From assembly GCF_001678755.1 (NCBI RefSeq), contig NZ_LZDS01000030.1, positions 1 to 64,000 of the forward strand: a stretch of 64,000 nt of DNA, given 5' to 3'. This DNA comes from Acinetobacter gandensis (GTDB lineage Bacteria; Pseudomonadota; Gammaproteobacteria; Pseudomonadales; Moraxellaceae). Made by a program: the position numbers and the translations under genes. The notes under the pieces were generated by a model. The model was not told the origin of the DNA. It did not search any database and worked only from the letters and a program-made list of their open reading frames with translations. Within the stretch, counting starts at the first letter, position 1. Every line of letters begins with the position of its first letter. Shown here one piece after another: positions 45,121-54,367 of this stretch.

Positions 45121-45753
45121 TTATTTCATGGGATAAAATTTTTTGATTGACTCCGCCATTTCAGCATTCGACCTTTCCAAAGCTTTTGCCACATTTATCA
45201 CATCTACAGCGCTTCGGTTTTGACTGACTTTAAATTTCCCGATCATCGACTGAATATCGATTTCAATCGCTACAATTTTTTCCAGTTGCTCCGCAATAAA
45301 ATCATTAGGCGCATCGCCCATTTTCCACGGCATTGGCTGATTAGCTTCATGCATTCGTGTCAACCTTGCCAACACACCCCTTAAATATTTGTCGTCGTCA
45401 AGTTTAAGAATTTCACCTTTTACATGCACCACACGGTAATTCCATGTCGGAACGACACGATGATGCTCTTGCTTTCCTTCATACCAATTTGGCGAAATAT
45501 AAGCATCTTCAGCCTGAAAAATAACATAGACATGTGCTGACTGATTCAATATTTCAAACATTGGATTGGCTTTGGCAATGTGCCCACGTAATACACCAAA
45601 CCCACCCTGCTGCATTTCATACTCTAAAGGCAGATGATTCACCTCAAGTGTACCATCGGCAGCTGTCATAACCACCGTTGCAAGCGGGTATTGCTGAATG
45701 AGTTCGACTAAATCATCCAATTGATCATGCTTAAAATGTGTAGGTAAATACAT
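45121..45753 (-). CDS. FMN-binding PaiB-family regulator
   Basis: The 210 residues form a flavin-reductase-like split barrel. The N-terminus MYLPTHFKHDQLDDLVELIQ, the LEVNHLPLEY strand and the segment ISPNWYEGKQEHHRVVPTWN are the family signature. Despite the name 'negative transcriptional regulator', no DNA-binding domain is evident; the protein probably binds FMN or heme. It is the first gene of a two-gene leftward operon with the GNAT protein. Confidence 0.88.
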   Translation of the reverse strand: MYLPTHFKHDQLDDLVELIQQYPLATVVMTAADGTLEVNHLPLEYEMQQGGFGVLRGHIAKANPMFEILNQSAHVYVIFQAEDAYISPNWYEGKQEHHRVVPTWNYRVVHVKGEILKLDDDKYLRGVLARLTRMHEANQPMPWKMGDAPNDFIAEQLEKIVAIEIDIQSMIGKFKVSQNRSAVDVINVAKALERSNAEMAESIKKFYPMK

Positions 45754-45907
45754 CTTGTTATTCGGTTAGATCAACAAAAATTAAGCTTCAACTTAACATT
45801 AAAATCAGATATTTATCTAAAAATTTTTTTTGTCATATTCCTTTAATGTGCATGAAATTTGCTTAGTATTTAATGAACATTCAAGTGATATACACAGGAG
45901 GAAAAAG

Positions 45908-46405
45908 ATGACACACCGTGATCCCAAAGTAGAAAAAGTTGAAGCCCTCCTTGACCGTTTTGGCAATCTTGCAGTGGAAGGTTTCCACTACATCGCTTTA
46001 TTTGTGATTGGCTGTATGATCATTTGGTCTGCGGGCCATACTATTTTTGAAATTATTACGATTAAACAGTTCGCCACAATTGATGATATTTTGCTGTTAT
46101 TTATCTATCTTGAACTGGGAGCCATGGTCGGAATTTACTTCAAGACCAACCATATGCCTGTACGCTTTTTAATTTATATTGCTATTACTGCCCTAACCCG
46201 CTTGCTCATTGCGGATATTCAACATGACCATAAAGCAGATATGGGCTTGGTCATTACCACAGGTTCGATTCTAATTTTAGCTGTGGCCATTTTGATTGTG
46301 CGCTATGCCTCTTGGACTTATCCATCGGTGATCCGCGATAAGCATTCCGAAAAGCCACTGCCTGAAGGAAAAACTCCTCGCCCACAAGATGATGAATTGG
46401 CTTAA
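45908..46405 (+). CDS. psiE: PsiE-family phosphate-starvation-inducible membrane protein
   Basis: Small inner-membrane protein with four hydrophobic segments. The start was placed at the ATG after a textbook AGGAGG (CAGGAGGAAAAAG), giving 165 residues; an earlier in-frame start at 45830 has none. The family pattern is DDILLLFIYLELGAMVGIYF and the adjacent HMPVRFLIYIAITALTRLLI. In E. coli psiE responds to phosphate starvation and cAMP. No pho box was recognised here. The molecular function is unknown. Confidence 0.9.
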   Translation: MTHRDPKVEKVEALLDRFGNLAVEGFHYIALFVIGCMIIWSAGHTIFEIITIKQFATIDDILLLFIYLELGAMVGIYFKTNHMPVRFLIYIAITALTRLLIADIQHDHKADMGLVITTGSILILAVAILIVRYASWTYPSVIRDKHSEKPLPEGKTPRPQDDELA

Positions 46406-46417
46406 ACACTAAATCGT

Positions 46418-46468
46418 TCCCTCTCCTTTTAGGAGACGAGTAGCATTGCTACGCAAGGGAGAGGTTAT
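46418..46468. repeat. REP-like element, left inverted copy
   Basis: An element of about 50 bp with self-complementary ends (CCCTCTCC ... GGGAGAGG) and core GAGTAGCATTGCTACGCAAG. Its reverse complement matches the element at 47601-47651 over nearly its whole length. The two copies face each other across 1.1 kb that holds two genes. Confidence 0.8.
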
Positions 46469-46473
46469 AAACC

Positions 46474-46947
46474 TTATCTATTTGGCACCAATACATAGCG
46501 ACCATTTTCAAAAATCCAGTACATTCCATTGGGTGGTGCTGGTAAACCTAAACGCTGCCAATCACTGATAAAAGTATAGGTTGAACTCGAAATACTCGCG
46601 CTGGCAGGATCACCATTCACCCAGCTATAACTTTGTGAATTTTGGATAATCGTAGTCGGTGCTTGATATTGAATACTTATGCCATTTTGCACCTGTGGTG
46701 GATATGGACGGTTTGGATAATTGGGATATTGAGGGCGATGAGGATAGTTCGGGTAATGCTGCGGGTAATTGGGAGCATGCTGTGGATAGCTTTGACCATG
46801 TTGGGGATAACCAGGCCGATTCATAGCAGGTGGACGCTTAGTGGTATCCACACCTTGATAGTTTGACCATTTGTTTTCCGCAAAAGTACTGGCTGAAGTC
46901 ATTATCAGCATCACACCTGCCATTGCATAGAATAATGTTGCTTTCAC
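46474..46947 (-). CDS. Secreted Pro/Tyr/Asn-rich protein with RcnB-like C-terminus
   Basis: Periplasmic protein, 157 residues. The signal peptide ends near STFA. The next 60 residues repeat short units such as YPQH, PNYP and NRPY, giving a His/Tyr/Pro-rich, probably disordered and possibly metal-binding tail. The C-terminal 45 residues (DWQRLGLPAPPNGMYWIF, then NGRYVLV) match the end of RcnB-type proteins, small periplasmic factors linked to nickel/cobalt homeostasis. The repeats vary in exact unit, so slippage is likely between strains. It lies between the two inverted repeat elements. Confidence 0.72.
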   Translation of the reverse strand: MKATLFYAMAGVMLIMTSASTFAENKWSNYQGVDTTKRPPAMNRPGYPQHGQSYPQHAPNYPQHYPNYPHRPQYPNYPNRPYPPQVQNGISIQYQAPTTIIQNSQSYSWVNGDPASASISSSTYTFISDWQRLGLPAPPNGMYWIFENGRYVLVPNR

Positions 46948-47130
46948 TCAAGCTCTCCTTCACGGTATATAGATTAAGTATAGAACCCATTTTAGGAGAA
47001 AAAATGAATAAAAATCCATCAAATGCAAGAATTTGTTAATTTTCCGACCAAGCTGATCGCACCTTCAAGCTAGCCTGTTTTTCATTGGATTGTGCTAAGA
47101 TTGATTTTATTTCGTAGTGGATCAAATGCT

Positions 47131-47589
47131 GTGTCTGAATTAAGTTTTGACCGACTTCATCAATTTTTTTCGAAAGTACCAAGTATCCAAGAAGCCTTAA
47201 TCGACTCCTACGGCACTGATGGCAAAAATGCGTGGTGGTTCAAATTTCAAATTAATGTAGATCACCCTTTAGCATGGCAAACCGTTCAAGAATTGGGTCA
47301 TGTATTGAACTATATTTCTAAAAATGAACGCTTACCGACTCAATTTTTACCGGTTTCTCCGCCACCATATATGAATGGCGAAGCAAAACAATTCTTGTCT
47401 TGGGTGATTCAATGTAACCATGCTGACTTTCCACCAGACGTAATTTGCGACTGGTTAGAAGCTCGTTTACCTCAACCGGTAGAAGATGCTGATAAATGGA
47501 AAATCAAAACGGATATTAAAGAATTAGATCAAATGTCAGATAAAGATTTGGATACTTTAGTTCCGCCAAATCCTGATCCGAAGAATTAA
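47131..47589 (+). CDS. Conserved hypothetical cytoplasmic protein
   Basis: I do not recognise a function. The likely start is the GTG at 47131 (product beginning MSELSFDRLHQFF, 152 residues); a GTG at 47092 would add 13 residues. There is no signal peptide or membrane segment. Notable segments are SYGTDGKNAWWFKFQINVDH, then ERLPTQFLPVSPPPYMNG and DVICDWLEARLPQPVEDADK. The C-terminus is acidic and Pro-rich. It is divergent from the RcnB-like gene within the repeat-bounded block. Confidence 0.65.
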   Translation: MSELSFDRLHQFFSKVPSIQEALIDSYGTDGKNAWWFKFQINVDHPLAWQTVQELGHVLNYISKNERLPTQFLPVSPPPYMNGEAKQFLSWVIQCNHADFPPDVICDWLEARLPQPVEDADKWKIKTDIKELDQMSDKDLDTLVPPNPDPKN

Positions 47590-47600
47590 TAATTACTGAA

Positions 47601-47651
47601 TATACCTCTCCCTTGCGTAGCAGTGCTACTCATCTTCTGAAATGAGAGGGA
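47601..47651. repeat. REP-like element, right inverted copy
   Basis: CCTCTCCC, then TTGCGTAGCAGTGCTACTCA and a GAGAGGGA end. It is the reverse complement of the 46418-46468 element with a few substitutions, mainly in the central loop (TCTTCTGAAATGAG against CTCCTAAAAGGAG). Confidence 0.8.
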
Positions 47652-47693
47652 ATTCCTTCCCCCTTTGGGGGGGAAGGTTAGGATGAGGGGAAA
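47652..47693. repeat. Second REP-type palindrome, before the phospholipase D gene end
   Basis: CCTTCCCCC, loop TTT and GGGGGGGAAGG, followed by TTAGGATGAGGGG. This G/C-rich palindrome stands out from the AT-rich surroundings and may stabilise or terminate the convergent transcripts. Confidence 0.7.
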
Positions 47694-47694
47694 A

Positions 47695-49161
47695 TTAAAA
47701 AGTAGACAATCCACTCCATTCCATAAAGCGATACATCGCGTATTTCAAGGTCGATTCATCTGCATATTTACTATAATCGACACTCATTTGTTTACCATCT
47801 AGATTTAACCAAGCTGTATTAAAGTACTGTGATGCATCTTTAAAAACTTGAGCATCGTTCAAACCAATCACACGTAAATCTGTTTCTAAATTATAGTTTT
47901 TCAAGTTACGCGCGGTGAAATTTGCCGAACCTAAAATCATATCGGCTTGATAAGCAGTACGTTTTAAAATCATCTTGCTATGACATTGTTCACCTTGGGT
48001 ATTACACCAACGTACATCAATGCCAGCATCATGTAATTCAGATGCCACAGGTCGATTTGGAATGCCATTTTTGGTGCGTCCAAAAGCATCTTTATTCGGA
48101 TCGAGTAGGACACGCACTTTCACACCACGTTCATGAGCAGCAATTAGTGCTTTAATAATTTTACGTTCAGATAAATAGAACATGGCAATATCAATTTCTG
48201 TACCCGATTTTTGTGCCGTATTAATCATATCTAATACGCCATCATAAATGGCTTTTTCAGTCAGCACCTGTACTTGAGGCTCAGTTTTCGCAGCTTCAAC
48301 ATCTTTAATCACCACAAAAGGTATATTGCCTTTCGACATCATGCCGACTGCTTGCTCGGTTTTTAATAGGTCAATTGCAGTCATTCCCTTCACAGTCAGA
48401 GCAACATTCGAATGTCGTGAACTTCCATCGTGCGGGTTCATTGAGGTCACAAGACCTTTCCAGCCATCGATGGTATCTACCACCAAAGTTTTTCGGTGAT
48501 TCGCTTTAAAGTTAAACAGATCCATATAGCTGCGAATCGTCACTTTTTCCGTACCTAATGGATTCGGTAACCAACCTTTTTGTGGGTTATTGCCAATATC
48601 TTGACAACATATGTACCAAAAACCTGACCATGCTGGGTTGGATGCACGAAGCGGTACCAAATTGGTTTCGATTAACTCAATTCCACCTTGACGCAATTGA
48701 CGATAATGTTCCGGTTGAATGCCGCCATAGACGGAGTTCACTGGATCAGTAATGACAAAAATTTCAACTTGTGGTGATAATCGACGCTTAATAATCAGCG
48801 CATCAGTTAATTCTTGCGTAAGCTGCTCATGTTCAAGTTGAGAGTCGCCCACTTGCTGATTAAACAAGAACATATCCATCACAATGGTGGATTGCGCTTC
48901 CTCAATCATTTTTAGCATTTCTTTAAAAATACGATGCTCTTGTTGCTGCTTACCTTGCGCATCAATATAAGTCTGATCCGTTAAAAAATTGACTTGTGTA
49001 TGACGTAACTTACCGGTGTAATCCAGCCCTTCGGGTAATGGCTTCAAAGTGTGATAACTCGCTGAAGCTAAATACCCTAAAGCCAATAATCCAATCACTA
49101 CACTGACATAGCGGCGACGTGACCAATTCAGTTTGTTATGTATTCGTTGAATAATGCGCAT
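47695..49161 (-). CDS. Phospholipase D-family protein (cardiolipin synthase-like)
   Basis: Membrane-anchored phosphatidyltransferase or phospholipase, 488 residues. One N-terminal membrane segment (VSVVIGLLALGYLASASY) is followed by two PLD half-domains. The first HKD motif is complete (HRKTLVVD near 222). The second reads HSKMILKR near 395 and lacks the final Asp, although His and Lys and the downstream LGSANFTARN are present. The distance between motifs and the substrate loop FLFNQQ fit ClsA/ClsC-like enzymes or secreted PLDs. It is monocistronic, with the REP element at its 3' end. Confidence 0.85.
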   Translation of the reverse strand: MRIIQRIHNKLNWSRRRYVSVVIGLLALGYLASASYHTLKPLPEGLDYTGKLRHTQVNFLTDQTYIDAQGKQQQEHRIFKEMLKMIEEAQSTIVMDMFLFNQQVGDSQLEHEQLTQELTDALIIKRRLSPQVEIFVITDPVNSVYGGIQPEHYRQLRQGGIELIETNLVPLRASNPAWSGFWYICCQDIGNNPQKGWLPNPLGTEKVTIRSYMDLFNFKANHRKTLVVDTIDGWKGLVTSMNPHDGSSRHSNVALTVKGMTAIDLLKTEQAVGMMSKGNIPFVVIKDVEAAKTEPQVQVLTEKAIYDGVLDMINTAQKSGTEIDIAMFYLSERKIIKALIAAHERGVKVRVLLDPNKDAFGRTKNGIPNRPVASELHDAGIDVRWCNTQGEQCHSKMILKRTAYQADMILGSANFTARNLKNYNLETDLRVIGLNDAQVFKDASQYFNTAWLNLDGKQMSVDYSKYADESTLKYAMYRFMEWSGLSTF

Positions 49162-49270
49162 AAGAAAAAACCTAGTCCAATACGCTCAGACTAGGTTCTA
49201 TTCATTGATTTTTCAAGAGGATTTCTGTGACTTCAGCTTGATTAGAACACCTTACTCAGTCACATTTAGC

Positions 49271-51355
49271 TTAAAAACCAAATTCTAGCCCCACAGTAAA
49301 ATTGCGTCCTACTTGTGGAATATTGGCTAAGAATGAACTGTGTGAATAAACATCTTCATCCAATAAGTTGTTGGCTTTGAAGTACACACGGTAATCATTA
49401 CGGTCTTTTAACTGACCGCTATAAGCGACACCTAAATTAACCATGTTATAACCGTCAGTTTCTTGTTCATACGCCGTGATTTTATCTTGCTTAAAGACAT
49501 GTGCATATTCTGCCTGGCCTGACCAACCATCCGCAAAGTCGACATCAACTTTCGTGCCTAAACGGCCAGCTGGTACGCGTGGTGCATTTTCACCATCAAT
49601 TTTGCCACGCACATAATCACCAAATACACTCAGTTTATACATGTCATTCACTGCATAACCCACTTGCGCTTCAGCACCATAGAATTTAGCTTTATCTTGC
49701 GTGTAATCAACTAAGCGGAAGTTTTCAAAGTTATCTTTGGTTGCAGCATAAATATAGTTATCGTACCAATTGTGATACACATGTACATGGTAGTCCAATT
49801 GGTCTTTTTCGTAATGGAAACCCACTTCTATATTATTGGATTTTTCCACATCCAGATTTTCATTTCCGCGTTCATAGGTATTGGTCGCAAAGTGCTTACC
49901 ATTTGCATAGAGCTCTTGTGCCAATGGTAAGCGTTCTTGATGCGAACCAACCAGTGACAATTTATAGTTTGGTGTAAATTCCCAGTTCACAGCACCTGAG
50001 TAGGAAATACCATAATCGTCATAATCTTTTTGTTTTGAATCAATCTCAATTTTTTGCTGATCGACACGGGCACCCAACTCGACATGAAAATTGCCGAATT
50101 GTTTATGCTCTAAACCAAACACACTCCATTTTTGCGTTTTGTTTGGGCTCATCAATGATTCTTCACCACTGATATTGAGCTTTTGTTGATTGTACTGGGT
50201 ACCGATTACCCCTTCCCATTCAGCAATTGGGTTATGGACCAATTCTAAACGGCCATCATAACCTTTACTTTTAAAGGTCGTTGCTGCGGTGTTACCTTCA
50301 ATTTCATCATGTTTATAGTCCGTATAACTCGCATGCGCACGTAGTTTTTGGAATCCTGCAAACGGCTCAGCCAATTCAGTACGGAAATCATAACGTTCAG
50401 ATTTTAAATCGACCCACGGACCAGCAGCATCATGGTCATGATCGTGGTCGTCATGGGCAGAATGGTCATGTTCATCGCTGTGATCATGATTGTCATGCCC
50501 GTCACAATGTAAATGATCATCATGTGGATGACAGCTTTCATATTCATGGCTATGACCAGGCAAACCATATTGATCCTGACGATTCGTATAAGACAGACCC
50601 GCAAAACCACGCTCATGAATCCATGAAGCACCAATCGTTACATTTTCGCCTTCAGCAAAAGTATTACCCACACGACGTTCTTTTTCTAACTCACCCTCAT
50701 GATCATGGAAATAATTGGGTGCAATATAGTCATTGGCTTTACGCTTTGATCCCTCAACTCGCAGTGCAAAATTTTCTCCTAGCGCAGCAGTGACACCTGC
50801 ACTCGCTAATTTTTCGTCACTACCTGAGTTATAACGTAGCCCAACCTGCCCCTCTAAACCATTTTCAGGCATCTGCGTTGGAATTTTTTGATCGGTAACA
50901 TTCACCAACCCACCAACCGTCCCAGCTGCATATAATAAAGTGGATGGCCCACGAATCACTTCAACTTGTTTGGCTAAAATTGGATCAACGGTAACGGCAT
51001 GATCGGGTGACAGCGTTGAAACATCGGCGGTTTCAGATGCATGCTCCAACACTTTGACACGTGGCCCATCTTGCCCACGTATTACAGGTCGACTTGAGCC
51101 TGCACCAAACTGATTTGAATACACTCCAGGTTGTCCGGCAATGGCATCGCCAATAGTGACTCCACCTTGTGCCAAATCTTTATGCTTAATAATGTTATCT
51201 GCAACCGCAAAATCTGCGGCACTTTGATTTAAAGGATGAACCTGAACATTAATCGCCTCTAAAGTTTGTACCTGTTGTTGCTGATCATCAGCATAAATAT
51301 TGGGTGCAATCACTGCAAAAATTGAGATTGTGATTAAATTCTTATGAAAGGACAT
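49271..51355 (-). CDS. znuD: TonB-dependent zinc receptor, ZnuD-like
   Basis: Outer-membrane importer for zinc under scarcity. The 694 residues have a signal peptide ending at IYA, a plug domain (VIRGPSTLLYAAGTVGGLVN) and a 22-strand barrel ending in aromatic Phe (TVGLEFGF). One extracellular loop near residues 262-310 is packed with His and Asp (SHEYESCHPHDDHLHCDGHD and continuing DEHDHSAHDDHDHDHD), the zinc-trapping loop known in ZnuD. The Cys pair (CHPHDDHLHC) may add ligands. The upstream Zur operator supports zinc repression. There is no zinc ABC transporter alongside. Confidence 0.95.
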   Translation of the reverse strand: MSFHKNLITISIFAVIAPNIYADDQQQQVQTLEAINVQVHPLNQSAADFAVADNIIKHKDLAQGGVTIGDAIAGQPGVYSNQFGAGSSRPVIRGQDGPRVKVLEHASETADVSTLSPDHAVTVDPILAKQVEVIRGPSTLLYAAGTVGGLVNVTDQKIPTQMPENGLEGQVGLRYNSGSDEKLASAGVTAALGENFALRVEGSKRKANDYIAPNYFHDHEGELEKERRVGNTFAEGENVTIGASWIHERGFAGLSYTNRQDQYGLPGHSHEYESCHPHDDHLHCDGHDNHDHSDEHDHSAHDDHDHDHDAAGPWVDLKSERYDFRTELAEPFAGFQKLRAHASYTDYKHDEIEGNTAATTFKSKGYDGRLELVHNPIAEWEGVIGTQYNQQKLNISGEESLMSPNKTQKWSVFGLEHKQFGNFHVELGARVDQQKIEIDSKQKDYDDYGISYSGAVNWEFTPNYKLSLVGSHQERLPLAQELYANGKHFATNTYERGNENLDVEKSNNIEVGFHYEKDQLDYHVHVYHNWYDNYIYAATKDNFENFRLVDYTQDKAKFYGAEAQVGYAVNDMYKLSVFGDYVRGKIDGENAPRVPAGRLGTKVDVDFADGWSGQAEYAHVFKQDKITAYEQETDGYNMVNLGVAYSGQLKDRNDYRVYFKANNLLDEDVYSHSSFLANIPQVGRNFTVGLEFGF

Positions 51356-51387
51356 TTGGAGAGACTCAAATCTGGCTAATTTTGAAT

Positions 51388-51406
51388 AATGTTATAATAT
51401 AACATT
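51388..51406. promoter_or_regulatory. Zur box overlapping the znuD promoter
   Basis: AATGTTATA-A-TATAACATT is a perfect 19-bp palindrome that matches the known gammaproteobacterial Zur operator (GTTATANTATAAC core). It covers the -10 (TATTAT on the minus strand, 51394-51399) of a promoter whose -35 is TTGCAA (51416-51421), spacing 16 bp. It ends 33 bp from the znuD start. Zinc-loaded Zur would block the promoter directly. Confidence 0.9.
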
Positions 51407-51503
51407 TCATTGTTTTTGCAATAAAAAACAATTGAACATCTTCAAATCAGTTACACTGCGCTATACATAACCTTGTATTTATTGATAAATTTATTCGAAT
51501 TCA

Positions 51504-52283
51504 ATGCCTTTCACTCTTTCTCATGCCGTGTTAGCCCCACCGATTTCTAAACTGACTGGAAACCGGTTGCCGATTGCTGCTCTCGCGATTGGTACCATGG
51601 TGCCGGATTTATTTCGCTTATTTACCAATGCTGATTACGCCGGCTCACATCAGTGGTCAGGTTTCATTTTTCCCAATTTAGTACTCGGATTGATCTTCTG
51701 TTTCATTTGGTACGCTATTTATCGTCCTGTGATATTCGCTTTTTTTGGTTTAAATAAACCGTTAAACATTGATGGCGTAAATCGCTTTTGCGGTTTTATC
51801 ATAAGCATCATCCTCGCATTGCTGATTGGTACAGCCACGCATATTATTTGGGATGGTCTCACACATGTGGATTTCCGTACGTTTGCCTTTAAAGACACCT
51901 TGATGCAACCCATTTCCTTTTTTGACAGAAATTATCCTTTACACCGAGTTTTGCAAATTGGTCTGTCTGCCTTAGCCCTGCCTGTATTGGCATGGATGAT
52001 CTATCGTCATCACATACAATATCGCAGTACAGCCAATGTGCATAAGAGTATTAAAATTTATGTATATGGCTTATTTACAGTGTCACTTCTCACTGGTGTC
52101 ATGAGTTATTTTTATTTTGCAGATAGTGTTTATTCAGATGCTTTTGTACATGACTTATATGCCTACATCGGAAAGTCGATTAATTATTTTTTTCGCGCAT
52201 TCTTAAGTACTTTTAGTCTTGGATGTCTTATTTTCCTTTTATTAAAAGTAACAACGAATATTTTTTCAAAAACAAACTCATAA
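51504..52283 (+). CDS. DUF4184-family membrane protein
   Basis: Inner-membrane protein, 259 residues, about five to six hydrophobic segments. The N-terminus MPFTLSHAVLAPPISKL, then IAALAIGTMVPDLFRLF, and the central GTATHIIWDGLTHVDFRTF are the DUF4184 signature. The His and Asp residues line up as in membrane metal-dependent hydrolases such as YdjM. The substrate is unknown. Its start lies 97 bp from the Zur palindrome on the other side. Zur control of this gene is possible but less likely than for znuD. Confidence 0.8.
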   Translation: MPFTLSHAVLAPPISKLTGNRLPIAALAIGTMVPDLFRLFTNADYAGSHQWSGFIFPNLVLGLIFCFIWYAIYRPVIFAFFGLNKPLNIDGVNRFCGFIISIILALLIGTATHIIWDGLTHVDFRTFAFKDTLMQPISFFDRNYPLHRVLQIGLSALALPVLAWMIYRHHIQYRSTANVHKSIKIYVYGLFTVSLLTGVMSYFYFADSVYSDAFVHDLYAYIGKSINYFFRAFLSTFSLGCLIFLLLKVTTNIFSKTNS

Positions 52284-52338
52284 ATCGTTTCAGAATCTCT
52301 CAATGCAAGGATTTTTGTTCTATAAAGCCGAAGTCCTT

Positions 52339-52367
52339 GTGACAAAATAGCCAAAAAGAGGCATAAT
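52339..52367 (+). promoter_or_regulatory. aspS promoter
   Basis: GTGACA (52339-52344) and CATAAT (52362-52367) are 17 bp apart. The expected start is near 52374, giving a 70-nt leader that includes a GC-rich stretch (GCGGTGCGCTGTTTACGC). Confidence 0.6.
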
Positions 52368-52442
52368 CCTCTATTCGAATAAAAGCGGTGCGCTGTTTAC
52401 GCATTCGCTGACCTTAACCCATATAGTTGGATTTCTAACGCT

Positions 52443-54227
52443 ATGATGCGAACTCATTACTGCGGTTCTTTAACCGAAGCTCAAATTGACCAAACCGTTA
52501 CATTATGCGGTTGGGTACATCGTCGCCGTGACCACGGTGGTGTAATCTTCCTTGACATGCGTGACCGTGACGGTCTTGTTCAAGTGGTTATTGACCCAGA
52601 TACTCCAGAAGCTTTCGCAACTGCAGACAAATCACGTTCAGAATTCGTATTAAAAATTACAGGCCGTGTACGTCGTCGTTACGAAGGTACTGAAAACGCG
52701 AATATCGTGAGTGGTCAAATTGAAGTACTTGGTAAAGAAATTGAAGTTCTTGCTGCTTCTGAGACTCCTCCATTCCCATTGAATGACGAAAATACCAACA
52801 TTTCTGAAGAAGTACGTTTGAAATATCGTTTCCTTGATATTCGTCGTCCAGAAATGTTAGATCGTCTACGTTTCCGTTCTAAATTAACCAACCTTATTCG
52901 TAACTATTTCGAAGAAAATGGTTTCTTAGACGTTGAAACTCCGATTTTGACTCGTGCTACGCCTGAAGGCGCACGTGACTATTTAGTGCCAAGTCGTGTT
53001 TCTAACGGTAGCTTCTACGCACTTCCACAATCTCCACAGCTATTTAAACAGTTGTTGATGGTTGGCGGTATTGATCGTTACTACCAAATTGCTAAATGTT
53101 TCCGTGATGAAGACTTACGTGCTGACCGTCAGCCTGAATTCACACAAATCGACGTTGAAACATCGTTCATGAGTGACGATGACATCATGGATTTGATGGA
53201 ACGTTTAACCGTTAAGATGTTCAAAGAACTTCTAAACGTTGAATTCGACAAATTCCCTCGCATGACTTATGCAGATGCAATGCGTGACTATGCATCTGAC
53301 AAACCAGATATGCGTATTCCTTTGAAACTTGTTGACGTTGCAGACATGATGCAAGACGTTGAGTTCAAAGTATTCGCAGGCCCTGCTAAAGATCCTAAAG
53401 GCCGTATCGTTGCGCTTCGCGTACCAGGTGCTGGCGCGCTTCCACGTAGCCAAATCGACGAATACACTAAATTCGTGGGTATCTATGGCGCGAAAGGTTT
53501 GGCTTACATCAAAGTCAACGAGCTTGAAAAAGGCATTGAAGGTCTTCAATCTCCAATCGTTAAATTCATCGAGCCAATTGTGCTTGATCTATTGAAACGT
53601 GTTGGCGCTGAAAATGGCGATATCGTATTCTTTGGTGCAGACAAAGCAAAAGTTGTAAATGATGCAATGGGTGCTTTACGTATTAAAGTCGGTCATGACA
53701 TGAAGCTTGCAACTTGCGAGTGGGCTCCACTTTGGGTTGTTGACTTCCCAATGTTCGAAGAAACTGATGACGGCAAATGGACTTCTGTTCACCACCCATT
53801 CACGCTGCCAAAATCAAGCGTTGAAGAAGTGAAAAACAACCCAGGTGCTGCATTGTCTGTTGCTTACGATATGGTATTGAACGGTACTGAAATCGGTGGT
53901 GGTTCATTGCGTATCTTCAACCTAGAAATGCAAAAAGCGATCTTTGAAGCGCTTGGTATTGGTGAAGAAGAAGCAGAAGAGAAATTCAGCTTCTTACTTA
54001 ACGCGTTGAAATTCGGTGCGCCTCCTCACGGTGGTTTGGCATTCGGTCTTGACCGTCTAGTGATGTTGATGACTGGTGCATCTTCAATCCGTGACGTGAT
54101 TGCATTCCCGAAAACTAAAACTGCGGAATGTCCTTTAACTCAAGCGCCTGCGCCAGTTGAAGTGAACCAATTACGTGACCTTGGTATTCGTTTACGCGAA
54201 AAACCAAAAGCTGAAGAAGCTAAATAA
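52443..54227 (+). CDS. aspS: Aspartyl-tRNA synthetase
   Basis: Charges tRNA-Asp. The 594 residues match the bacterial length. An anticodon-binding OB fold lies at the N-terminus ([20 protein letters not shown]). Class II motif 2 reads [21 protein letters not shown], split here by the FTQID strand, the GAD insert domain is present, and motif 3 is [15 protein letters not shown]. The start could be either of two adjacent ATG codons (52443 or 52446). In A. baumannii aspS marks one border of the outer-core locus, and here the same glycan-gene block follows it. Confidence 0.98.
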   Translation: MMRTHYCGSLTEAQIDQTVTLCGWVHRRRDHGGVIFLDMRDRDGLVQVVIDPDTPEAFATADKSRSEFVLKITGRVRRRYEGTENANIVSGQIEVLGKEIEVLAASETPPFPLNDENTNISEEVRLKYRFLDIRRPEMLDRLRFRSKLTNLIRNYFEENGFLDVETPILTRATPEGARDYLVPSRVSNGSFYALPQSPQLFKQLLMVGGIDRYYQIAKCFRDEDLRADRQPEFTQIDVETSFMSDDDIMDLMERLTVKMFKELLNVEFDKFPRMTYADAMRDYASDKPDMRIPLKLVDVADMMQDVEFKVFAGPAKDPKGRIVALRVPGAGALPRSQIDEYTKFVGIYGAKGLAYIKVNELEKGIEGLQSPIVKFIEPIVLDLLKRVGAENGDIVFFGADKAKVVNDAMGALRIKVGHDMKLATCEWAPLWVVDFPMFEETDDGKWTSVHHPFTLPKSSVEEVKNNPGAALSVAYDMVLNGTEIGGGSLRIFNLEMQKAIFEALGIGEEEAEEKFSFLLNALKFGAPPHGGLAFGLDRLVMLMTGASSIRDVIAFPKTKTAECPLTQAPAPVEVNQLRDLGIRLREKPKAEEAK

Positions 54228-54228
54228 T

Positions 54229-54271
54229 TTTTACTTCCTTTTTCTCTCTTTGAGAGAAAAAGGAAGTAAAA
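54229..54271. repeat. 20-bp perfect hairpin directly after aspS
   Basis: A pyrimidine-rich arm (54229-54248) pairs perfectly with a purine-rich arm (54252-54271) around a TTT loop, starting right after the aspS stop. No T run follows, so it is not itself a terminator. It immediately precedes the real one. It could be a REP-type element or an mRNA 3' stabiliser. Confidence 0.85.
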
Positions 54272-54272
54272 G

Positions 54273-54301
54273 AAAGCCCTGCAAGAGCAGGGCTTTTTTT
54301 A
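54273..54301 (+). terminator. aspS terminator
   Basis: AAAGCCCTGC, loop AAGA and GCAGGGCTTT form a 10-bp stem followed by seven T in total. Confidence 0.9.
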
Positions 54302-54352
54302 TTTCAATACACATTGCAACGAAATAAAACATAAAAACTTTTTTTGATTTAC

Positions 54353-54367
54353 TTTGCTAATAGCAAA
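54353..54367. promoter_or_regulatory. 15-bp palindrome in the aspS-acyltransferase gap
   Basis: TTTGCTA-A-TAGCAAA is a perfect odd-centred palindrome, 174 bp before the acyltransferase start. Downstream, TTCACA near 54394 and TATTAT near 54416, about 16 bp apart, could be the promoter. The palindrome would then be an upstream operator. No other feature was seen in 54302-54540. Confidence 0.4.

Noticed and set aside
50281..50793. 170-codon plus-strand frame rich in His, opposite znuD
   Set aside because: It is the reverse reading of the His/Asp-rich zinc loop; CAT/ATG codons keep the other strand open.
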